A stretch of 25,667 nucleotides of DNA from an uncultured Oscillospiraceae bacterium (GTDB taxonomy: Bacteria > Bacillota > Clostridia > Oscillospirales > Oscillospiraceae): positions 1 to 25,667 of the forward strand of contig CAKTHQ010000032.1 of NCBI GenBank assembly GCA_934565415.1, read 5' to 3'. The notes under the pieces are model-generated. The model searched no databases and was not told the origin of the DNA. It saw only the letters and a list, made by a program, of their open reading frames with translations. Positions 15,811 through 21,773 of this stretch are shown piece by piece; position 1 is the stretch's first letter, and each line of letters begins with the position of its first letter. The translations under genes were made by a program, and so were the position numbers.

Positions 15811-15844
15811 AACCGGGCACCCAAAACTGGGTGTCCGGTTTTTT
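15811..15844 (+). terminator. Terminator of the ABC-MATE operon
   Basis: A 12-bp stem (15811-15822 with 15829-15840, one G-U pair), a 6-base loop and a T-run (15839-15844). It marks the end of the operon and abuts the stop of the convergent dnaC-like gene. Confidence 0.9.
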
Positions 15845-16685
15845 AAAACCTTTTCCCCATGCCGTTCAGCCGGTAGTTCTTCCCCCGGTCTTTGCCGACG
15901 ATGCATAGGTTCTCCCCGCAGCGCTCTACCATGCGGCCGGCCAGGGCTTCGTCCAGGTCGATGAGCTCCGGCACCGTCAGCTCGGAGGAAAGAATGGTGG
16001 GCTTCTTTTCCACATACCGCCGGTTCAGCAGCGTAAAGGCCAGGTTCACATCCGCCTGGGTGGGCCGCATTTCTCCGTTCAGGTCCCGGCCCGCCTTGAA
16101 AAGATCGTCGATGTACAGCACCTCCGCCTTCCGGAAGGCATCCAGCAGGGCCTCCCTCTGGTCCATTTCCGCCCCCTTGATTCTCCCTGCCTCCTGCCGC
16201 CAGCTCATGTATACCACTTCCCTGCCCGCTTTTAAAAGCTCCACACATACCGCCGTACACAGGTGGGTCTTGCCGCAGCCGGATTGGCCCAGCAGGGCAA
16301 ACCAGCCTTCCGGCTCCCGGGCGTATTTCTCCGCCGCGGCTTTCAGGGCCTTCTGCCAGTCCTTCTGGGCGCTGAAGGAATCGAAGGTGCATTTTTTCAG
16401 GGCCTCCCCCAGGCCGGACTGCTCCATTTTCCGCAGAGCCCGGCGGATGGGCTTGCAGCTGCACTGCCGCATGGCCACATTTCCCCGGTACAGCCCCTCC
16501 TCCCGCACAAAAGCCACGAAGCCTTTGTTCCGGCAAATGGGGCAATCGTAGCCTCTGGGGGGCTCGGACAGGGCGTTGATGGTATCCCTTTTCATTTTGC
16601 CGACGATCATTTCCAGGTCCTCCGCATCAAAGGACGGTGCCGAACTGCCAGCCGTAGCCTGAATCAGGTTGTTTAAGCTTTCCAT
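15843..16685 (-). CDS. DnaC/IstB-type helicase-loader ATPase, phage-like
   Basis: A 280-residue AAA+ ATPase likely to load the replicative helicase. The N-terminal region has a zinc-finger-like set C48, C51, C75 and C77 (CPIC...CSC). The ATPase part has Walker A GQSGCGKT (133-140), Walker B VLYIDDLFK (about 189-197), sensor-like ILSSELTVPEL and arginine-bearing LAGRMVERC. GAAAGGAG lies upstream of the ATG. It overlaps the DUF6291-like gene by 59 bases. Such pairs are usual in prophages and integrative elements of Clostridia, but no integrase, capsid or repressor gene is nearby, so this is an orphan or domesticated module. Confidence 0.85.
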   Translation of the reverse strand: MESLNNLIQATAGSSAPSFDAEDLEMIVGKMKRDTINALSEPPRGYDCPICRNKGFVAFVREEGLYRGNVAMRQCSCKPIRRALRKMEQSGLGEALKKCTFDSFSAQKDWQKALKAAAEKYAREPEGWFALLGQSGCGKTHLCTAVCVELLKAGREVVYMSWRQEAGRIKGAEMDQREALLDAFRKAEVLYIDDLFKAGRDLNGEMRPTQADVNLAFTLLNRRYVEKKPTILSSELTVPELIDLDEALAGRMVERCGENLCIVGKDRGKNYRLNGMGKRF

Positions 16686-17358
16686 TTGGTTTCTCCTTTC
16701 CGTTTTTTGCCCAGTAGCGAATGGCCGCTAGGGGCGATGCATAGCGCTTGCCGGTAGAGGCCATGTATTCGCTGAGCCGTTCCAGGCGATCCATGTAGTC
16801 CACCGGGAATTCCCGCTGCAATTCCATAAGCTCCTCCTGGGCCAAAAAAATATTTTGATATCTGCCGAAGGCCTTTTTTTGTTTTTCAGGAACGGGAGCA
16901 GGTACAGAATCAGATACACTTACAGATACAGGATCAGGTACATTTACAGGTACACTTACAGTTGAATTTGTTCCCCTTTGCTCAGCGCTGTTCTCCCCTG
17001 TTCCCTTTTGTTCCTCCGTAGAAGCGTTTGTTCCCTTTGCCGGAACGGAAGCGGCAGCCGTTTCCCGCTGCGCTTGCGCTGCCTGTTCCGTTTCCTCTTT
17101 TTTTCGTTTTCTTGCCTCTGCGGATGCTCTCCCCGCCCGGCTGCGGCCTTCTTTCACCTGTTCATATTTTTCCCCGTCCCGGTCCAGGGTCTTGCGGATG
17201 AAGAGGAACGCCATCTTCGTGGCCCCGGTCAGCTCCACATCCGGTTTTCCGCAGCGCATATAGGAGAAAATGGCCTTCATCAGCTTCCCTGCCTCCTCAT
17301 TGTCCAGCATCCCCAGCTGCTCTTCCATATCCGTGTACAATACAAAGCTCTCTTTCAT
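16627..17358 (-). CDS. DUF6291-like phage replisome-organizer protein
   Basis: A 243-residue protein. The N-terminal part (1 to about 75: SFVLYTDMEEQLGMLDNEEAG, AIFSYMRCGKPD) matches the DUF6291/replisome-organizer type found upstream of DnaC-like loaders. A basic stretch (about 75-95) leads to a low-complexity linker (about 96-165), first with repeated KGTN/KGTG/RGTN units, then Val-Pro/Val-Ser alternation. The C-terminal part (about 166-243, with YMDRLERLSEYMASTGKRY and AAIRYWAKNG) resembles the DnaD-like tail that meets helicase and DNA. GGAGGG precedes the ATG. It presumably works with the overlapping loader at replication initiation. Confidence 0.75.
   Translation of the reverse strand: MKESFVLYTDMEEQLGMLDNEEAGKLMKAIFSYMRCGKPDVELTGATKMAFLFIRKTLDRDGEKYEQVKEGRSRAGRASAEARKRKKEETEQAAQAQRETAAASVPAKGTNASTEEQKGTGENSAEQRGTNSTVSVPVNVPDPVSVSVSDSVPAPVPEKQKKAFGRYQNIFLAQEELMELQREFPVDYMDRLERLSEYMASTGKRYASPLAAIRYWAKNGKEKPNGKLKQPDSGYGWQFGTVL
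16888..16962. repeat. Degenerate hexamer tandem repeat within the linker
   Basis: On the - strand, units of the type GTACCT, GTATCT or GTAAGT recur every six bases for about 75 bp, encoding alternating Val with Pro, Ser or Asn. The six-base period keeps the frame, so unit gain or loss would only change linker length. Confidence 0.6.
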
Positions 17359-17388
17359 AGCGTCCCTCCGTTTCGTTTGCCTGACATC

Positions 17389-17416
17389 ATTATAGCATAT
17401 AGTTTATTTTTGTCAA
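17389..17416 (-). promoter_or_regulatory. Promoter of the DUF6291-dnaC pair
   Basis: On the - strand, perfect -35 TTGACA (17411-17416) and perfect -10 TATAAT (17389-17394) with a 16-bp spacer, about 30 bp upstream of the start codon. A full-consensus promoter with no visible operator is unusual for a supposed phage remnant. Confidence 0.8.
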
Positions 17417-17448
17417 CTATTATTCAAACATATTTTTGGATTTCTGGC

Positions 17449-17476
17449 AAAAAAGAAACTCCCCGGAATGGGGAGT
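17449..17476 (-). terminator. Terminator of the PfoR-like gene
   Basis: Read on the - strand: ACTCCCC, loop ATTCC, GGGGAGT, then TTTCTTTTTT. It lies about 93 bases after the stop of the PfoR-like gene. The spacer between (17477-17568) holds a small ACGAT/ATCGT inverted repeat and no gene. Confidence 0.75.
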
Positions 17477-17568
17477 CGGAAATTGGCTGTCGGTTTGAAG
17501 CTCACAAATAGAGGTTGTAGGGTTCATTATCCGTAGGGGACGATGAATCGTACAACTCCCCATTTATC

Positions 17569-18648
17569 TTACTCCAGTTTCAGATCCCCTTTCCCGATCC
17601 AGCCTTGCTTGCGGAACAGCAGGCCAAACAGCCAGGTGAGGACGGCGGGAAGGACAATGGCAATGAGGGCCAGCCCCAGCCAGTCAAAGCCCGTAATGGC
17701 AGCCTTGGTACCTATCGACACATCGTTGACCCAGCCGGCATACACGCCGATGGGGCCTACCATGCCGCAGGTGCCCATACCGGAGGCCACACCTCCGGAG
17801 GGGTCGTTCATCTGCAGGTGGAACAGGCAGGTGGCCATGGGGCCCGTAATCATGGATGTGAGAATGGGAGGAATCCAGATTTTGGGGTTCTTCACAATGT
17901 TGCCCATTTGCAGCATGGAGGTTCCCAGGCCCTGGCTCACCAGGCCGCCCCAGCGATTCTCCCGGAAGGACATCACCGCAAAGCCCACCATCTGGGCGCA
18001 GCAGCCCGCTACTGCCGCCCCACCGGCCAGGCCCGTGAGGCCCAGGGCGGCGCAGATGGCAGCGGAGGAAATGGGCAATGTCAGTGCTACGCCCACCACG
18101 ACGGACACCAGAATGCCCATCCAGAAGGGCTGCAAAACCGTTGCCCACTCTACAAAGGCGCCAATGGAGGAGGCCGCCGACCCGATGGCCGGCGCAATGA
18201 GGCTGGACAGCAGCACGCCTACGAGAATGGTCACCAGAGGCGTTGCCAGAATGTCCACCTTGGTCTCCTTGGATACCGCCTTGCCGCACTCCGCCGCCAC
18301 AATGGCAATCAGCAGCACCGCCAGGGGCCCCCCTGCACCGGCAGCGCCGGAAAGCGTGGTGGACCCCAGCTTATTGGCGGCATAGCCCACGGTTGCCAGA
18401 GAGAACAGCACCAACGGCGGCGCTTGCAATGCATAACCAATGGCCACCGCCATAGCCGGGCCGCTCATAGCCGCGGCATAACCGCCAACATCCACCAAAA
18501 AGGGGATATTCAGCTGCTGCCCCAGGGTCTTTACAATGGTGCCGATGAGCAGGGAGCAAAACAGCCCCTGGGCCATAGCCCCCATGGCATCGATGCCGTA
18601 GCGCTTTGCCGAAAAGACAATGTTTTTCCGTTTTAAAAATTCCTTCAT
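17569..18648 (-). CDS. PfoR/PTS_EIIC_2-type membrane transporter, probably NiaR-controlled
   Basis: A 359-residue protein with about nine or ten membrane segments, of the family annotated PTS IIC-like or PfoR (after the Clostridium perfringens regulatory locus). Typical text includes RYGIDAMGAMAQGLFCSLLIGTI, FLVDVGGYAAAMSGPAMAVAIGYAL and KETKVDILATPLVTILVG. No IIA or IIB domain and no PTS phosphorylation site is visible, so a working sugar PTS is doubtful. The start is set at the ATG 18648, preceded by AAGGAGCG; an upstream in-frame ATG would run over the promoter. It faces a NiaR gene and carries a NiaR-like operator, so uptake of niacin or another NAD precursor is a reasonable hypothesis. 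Confidence 0.85.
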   Translation of the reverse strand: MKEFLKRKNIVFSAKRYGIDAMGAMAQGLFCSLLIGTIVKTLGQQLNIPFLVDVGGYAAAMSGPAMAVAIGYALQAPPLVLFSLATVGYAANKLGSTTLSGAAGAGGPLAVLLIAIVAAECGKAVSKETKVDILATPLVTILVGVLLSSLIAPAIGSAASSIGAFVEWATVLQPFWMGILVSVVVGVALTLPISSAAICAALGLTGLAGGAAVAGCCAQMVGFAVMSFRENRWGGLVSQGLGTSMLQMGNIVKNPKIWIPPILTSMITGPMATCLFHLQMNDPSGGVASGMGTCGMVGPIGVYAGWVNDVSIGTKAAITGFDWLGLALIAIVLPAVLTWLFGLLFRKQGWIGKGDLKLE

Positions 18649-18667
18649 AGTCGCTCCTTCTTTCTGC

Positions 18668-18689
18668 TGTCTTGTCAGTTGCATAGACA
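18668..18689. promoter_or_regulatory. Candidate NiaR operator
   Basis: A 22-bp inverted repeat with perfect outer arms TGTCT (18668-18672) and AGACA (18685-18689). From memory, NiaR sites in Firmicutes have this length and similar arms. It lies just past the -10 of the PfoR-like gene, over the expected transcription start. Confidence 0.6.
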
Positions 18690-18691
18690 CA

Positions 18692-18719
18692 ATTATAGAG
18701 CCAATCCGGAGATTGTCAA
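18692..18719 (-). promoter_or_regulatory. Promoter of the PfoR-like gene
   Basis: On the - strand, TTGACA (18714-18719), a 16-bp spacer and TATAAT (18692-18697). Both boxes are perfect. A strong promoter with an operator over the start site fits tight repression. Confidence 0.85.
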
Positions 18720-18726
18720 GAAAAAT

Positions 18727-18755
18727 TTGACTTAAAACCAAGAATGTGGTACAAA
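18727..18755 (+). promoter_or_regulatory. Candidate niaR promoter
   Basis: TTGACT (18727-18732), 17 bp, TACAAA (18750-18755). It is weaker than the divergent promoter and has no TGTCT/AGACA operator of its own. Confidence 0.4.
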
Positions 18756-18780
18756 GGATAAAATATGGAGGTGCTGTATT

Positions 18781-19299
18781 GTGACGGGTGAAAAACGAAG
18801 AAGCCAGCTTTTGGCGCTGTTAAAGGAAAGCGCCGCCCCACTGTCCGGGACGGCGCTGGCAGGAAAATTTCATGTTAGCCGACAGGTAATCGTGCAGGAC
18901 ATCGCCCTGATGCGGGCGGAAAACCACCCCATTCTCTCCACCAACCGTGGCTACCTGTACCGCCGGAAGGACCCGGAGGACAATTCCCCCAAGCGGGTCT
19001 TTTTCGTCCGGCACAGCAATGAACAGGTGCTGGAGGAATTCGACACCGTTTTGGAGCTGGGGGGCAAAATTCTGGATGTGGTGGTGGAGCACCAGCTCTA
19101 CGGCCAGCTCCGGGCGGACCTGCTGATTGAATCCGGGCAGGATGCCCGGGAATTCTACGCCCGGATGCTCCAATCTCACGACCGGCCCCTGAAAACCCTA
19201 ACCGGCGACTGCCACTACCATACCGTGGCAGCCCCATCGGAAAAGCTGCTGGATTTGATCGAAGCAGCCCTCCGGGAAAAGGGGCTTTTGGCGGAGTAG
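18781..19299 (+). CDS. niaR: NiaR-type niacin-responsive transcriptional repressor (HTH-3H)
   Basis: A 172-residue regulator. Residues about 5-60 form an HTH_11-type winged helix (RRSQLLALLKESAAPLSGTALA, VSRQVIVQDIALMRA, ILSTNRGYLY). Residues about 72-170 are a 3H domain with the defining histidines in VRHSNEQ (H78), VVEHQLYGQL (H104) and DCHYHTVA (H145, H147), plus an acidic pair E85/E86; the family uses such residues to bind a metal. NiaR proteins repress NAD-synthesis or niacin-uptake genes when niacin is available. The start is GTG at 18781 with GGAGGTG seven bases upstream. It is transcribed away from the PfoR-like transporter gene, whose promoter carries the probable operator. Confidence 0.92.
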   Translation: MTGEKRRSQLLALLKESAAPLSGTALAGKFHVSRQVIVQDIALMRAENHPILSTNRGYLYRRKDPEDNSPKRVFFVRHSNEQVLEEFDTVLELGGKILDVVVEHQLYGQLRADLLIESGQDAREFYARMLQSHDRPLKTLTGDCHYHTVAAPSEKLLDLIEAALREKGLLAE

Positions 19300-19308
19300 G
19301 TTTCTCCC

Positions 19309-20037
19309 TCAATCCACTCTTGTTCCATCCCCGTAAATTTCGCAGAACCGGGCGGAGAAGGATGGCTCCTCTCCGGCGGCATCCAGGTGGCTCAGGTCCC
19401 CGAAGCGGCTCATGCGCCAGACTGCCTTGCCGGGGCGGCGCTCCTCGGTGGTGAGGACGGTGACGGAGGTGGTCAGGGCTACGGAGTGGTGCCAAAAGGT
19501 TACCGGGGAGCAATCCAGCAGCCGGGACAGCAGCACGCACTCCACCCCGTAGTGGCAGAAGAAAAGAAGATTGTCCTTGTTGGGACGGACAACCTCGTAC
19601 AGGTTTCCCTGCCGCCTGTAGCCGTGGCGCTCCAGAAGGGCATCCAGGCCGTCTATGGCCTCTTTGTATTTTTCCCCGATGCCGCTGCCGCTGTAGGCCG
19701 GAGCCTCCATCCAGTGCCAGGGGTCGTAGTACCTGGGGTCCGATACCCAGCTTTCCGGCAGCAGGTCCCAGCCCAGGCCGTTGGGGTGGAATTCCCTGGG
19801 CGTGGCGTAGCCTGCGTTGAATTCCCGGAGCCAGGGCAGGGTCTCCCCTTCCATATTTAATTTTTTCAGGGTGCAGCTGGCCGTATCCCGGGCCCGGCCC
19901 AGGGGGGAAACATAGCAGGCCTTCACCGGCAGCCTGCACAGCCGCCGGGAAACCAGCTCCGCCTCCCGCCAGCCCTTGGGGGTTAATGTATCGTGCTCGT
20001 AGTCCGGGTCCCCGTGGCGAATGATATAGATGTTCAT
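19309..20037 (-). CDS. Histidine phosphatase superfamily protein
   Basis: A 242-residue cytoplasmic protein of the phosphoglycerate-mutase-like superfamily. The phosphohistidine motif IIRHGD (R7-H8-G9) opens the chain, SPLGRARDTA follows at 44-53, an acidic residue lies in REFNAG (E72), and the second catalytic histidine is in FFCHYGVE (H162). The middle part is larger than in small phosphatases and has an unusual WVSDPRYYDPWHWMEAP stretch. Substrate is unknown; a CobC-like role in cobalamin synthesis is conceivable but not supported by position. A GAGAGGGAA ribosome site precedes the ATG. It stands alone behind the pyk terminator. Confidence 0.85.
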   Translation of the reverse strand: MNIYIIRHGDPDYEHDTLTPKGWREAELVSRRLCRLPVKACYVSPLGRARDTASCTLKKLNMEGETLPWLREFNAGYATPREFHPNGLGWDLLPESWVSDPRYYDPWHWMEAPAYSGSGIGEKYKEAIDGLDALLERHGYRRQGNLYEVVRPNKDNLLFFCHYGVECVLLSRLLDCSPVTFWHHSVALTTSVTVLTTEERRPGKAVWRMSRFGDLSHLDAAGEEPSFSARFCEIYGDGTRVD

Positions 20038-20055
20038 ATTGTTCCCTCTCTATCC

Positions 20056-20092
20056 AAAAACGCGGTACCCGCTTGGGAGTACCGTGTTTTTT
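20056..20092 (-). terminator. Bidirectional terminator after pyk
   Basis: A 9-bp stem (20060-20068 with 20079-20087, one G-U pair), with A-rich left and T-rich right flanks, so it can act both ways. On the - strand it ends pyk transcription 16 bp past its stop. Confidence 0.8.
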
Positions 20093-20102
20093 ATTCGGTT
20101 TC

Positions 20103-21515
20103 TTACAGCACTTCTACTTTAATGGTATTGGTGTTGCCGGTTTTGCCGTTGATGGGGCCGCCGGTAAGGACCACGGTGTCGCCCTCCTTCAGGCCCAGGT
20201 ACTTTTTGGCATTGGACAGGCCATGGTAGAACATCACATCCATGGAGTTGTACTCCTCCACCAGCACGGGGGTTACGCCCCAGCTCAGGTTCAGTCTTCT
20301 CCAGGCCCGCTCATTGGTGGTCATGCCCAGGATGTCCGTGGGGCAGCGGAAACGGCTGACCATACGGGCGGTCTTGCCGGAAACGGAGCAGACCACAATG
20401 GCCTTGGCCCCCACATCAATGCCCATGGCGCAGGTGGCATGGGAAATGGCGTCCAGGTTGTCCCGGATGGGGAAATCGGTCTTGTAGAACCGATCCTTAT
20501 AGCCGGTATGCTGCTCGGTATACTCGGCAATCTGGGACATGGTAGCTACAGCCTCTACGGGGTACTTACCGGCAGCGGACTCGCCGGAGAGCATGATGGC
20601 AGAGGTGCCGTCGTATACGGCATTGGCCACATCGGAAATCTCGGCACGGGTGGGCCGGGGGTTCTGGATCATGGATTCCAGCATTTCGGTAGCGGTAACC
20701 ACCCGCTTGCCCAGCATCCGGCACTTGTGAATCAGCCGCTTCTGGATGGCGGGCAGCTCTACAAAGGGAATCTCCACGCCCAGGTCGCCCCGGGCAACCA
20801 TAATGCCGGAGCAGGCCTCGCAGATTTCCTCCGCATTGTCCACACCGGACTGGTTCTCGATTTTGGCGATGATTTCAATGTCCTCACCGCCGTTCTCGTC
20901 CAGGAACTTCCGCATATCCAGCACATTCTGCTTGTTGGACACAAAGGATGCGGCTACAAAATCCACCTCATTCTGAATGCCGAACAAAAGGTCTTTCTTG
21001 TCGGCCTCGGAGAGGAACGGCCCGGTCATCACCTTGTTGGGGAAGGACATACTCTTCCGGTTGGACAGGTCGCCGCCTACCAGGCAGGTGCAGTTGGCAT
21101 TGCTGCCCTTCAGCTCCCGGACCTCGAAGACCACCAGGCCATTGTTGACCAGAATCTTATCGCCTACGGCCAGGTCCTTCACCAGACCCTTGTAGTTGAC
21201 GGAAACCCGGGTCTCGTCGCCTTCCACCTCATCTACGGTAAAGGTGAAGGTATCCCCGGCGTTAATATGGACCTTCCCGTCCTTAAAGGTGCGGATGCGG
21301 TACTCGGGGCCCTTGGTATCCAGCAGGATGGCAAGGGGCAGGTTCAGCTCCCGGCGGACCTTTTTGATCAGGTCTACCTTCTTCTGCTGCTCCTCGTGGG
21401 TGCCATGGGAAAAATTCAGCCGGGCCACGTTCATACCGGCCAGAGCCATTTTCTTCAGGGTCTCTTCATTCTCGGAAGAAGGCCCGATGGTGCAAATAAT
21501 CTTGGTTTTGCGCAT
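20103..21515 (-). CDS. pyk: Pyruvate kinase
   Basis: A 470-residue glycolytic enzyme that transfers phosphate from PEP to ADP. It has MRKTKIICTIGPSS at the start, NFSHGTHEE (34-42), LLDTKGPEYR, the B domain (about 72-165), the catalytic lysine in IIAKIEN (K218), MVARGDLGVEIP (239-250) and TATEMLESM (274-282), and a full regulatory C domain. It lacks the extra C-terminal PEP-utiliser-like domain of Bacillus enzymes. The start at 21515 fits the family; the frame continues 36 codons upstream without resemblance. The ribosome site (GAGAGATGG) is modest. Confidence 0.96.
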   Translation of the reverse strand: MRKTKIICTIGPSSENEETLKKMALAGMNVARLNFSHGTHEEQQKKVDLIKKVRRELNLPLAILLDTKGPEYRIRTFKDGKVHINAGDTFTFTVDEVEGDETRVSVNYKGLVKDLAVGDKILVNNGLVVFEVRELKGSNANCTCLVGGDLSNRKSMSFPNKVMTGPFLSEADKKDLLFGIQNEVDFVAASFVSNKQNVLDMRKFLDENGGEDIEIIAKIENQSGVDNAEEICEACSGIMVARGDLGVEIPFVELPAIQKRLIHKCRMLGKRVVTATEMLESMIQNPRPTRAEISDVANAVYDGTSAIMLSGESAAGKYPVEAVATMSQIAEYTEQHTGYKDRFYKTDFPIRDNLDAISHATCAMGIDVGAKAIVVCSVSGKTARMVSRFRCPTDILGMTTNERAWRRLNLSWGVTPVLVEEYNSMDVMFYHGLSNAKKYLGLKEGDTVVLTGGPINGKTGNTNTIKVEVL

Positions 21516-21567
21516 ATATCCATCTCTCACTTTCTGATAAGAATATTGTTTTTTTCGGTTCGGAGAT

Positions 21568-21596
21568 AGTATATCACATCCGATTTCCAGATGCAA
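21568..21596 (-). promoter_or_regulatory. pyk promoter
   Basis: On the - strand, TTGCAT (21591-21596), 17 bp, TATACT (21568-21573). The leader to the start codon is about 45 bases. Confidence 0.65.
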
Positions 21597-21725
21597 GATA
21601 CCGAAAATTAAATAAAAAAGCACTGATTTTATGGGGGTATAATTGGGGGGTTATGAAATAAGAAGTCGGGCTGAAGTTCCAATCGGTTTGAATTCGGCAA
21701 ATGGGGATTTATACCCCTACACCCG

Positions 21726-21769
21726 CAAAATCCCCCGCATTTGCTTCCCAATTGGCAAATGCGGGGGAT
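21726..21769 (-). terminator. Terminator of the P-type ATPase gene
   Basis: A 15-bp perfect stem (21730-21744 with 21755-21769), 10-base loop, then TTTT on the - strand. It starts 5 bp past the ATPase stop. Confidence 0.85.
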
Positions 21770-21773
21770 GCGG

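Noticed and set aside
14098..16545. Long open frame on the - strand (815 codons)
   Set aside because: It lies antisense to the ATPase, lipoprotein and MATE genes and overlaps the dnaC-like gene in another frame. Its composition is Gly/Pro/His-rich, typical of an antisense shadow in GC-rich DNA, and it matches no family.
17569..18648. A true sugar PTS IIC
   Set aside because: No IIA or IIB partner or phosphorylation motif is encoded nearby, and the regulator and operator point to niacin rather than sugars.
20073..21569. Open frame on the + strand (498 codons) opposite pyk
   Set aside because: Antisense to an unmistakable pyruvate kinase; no ribosome site and no recognisable domain.
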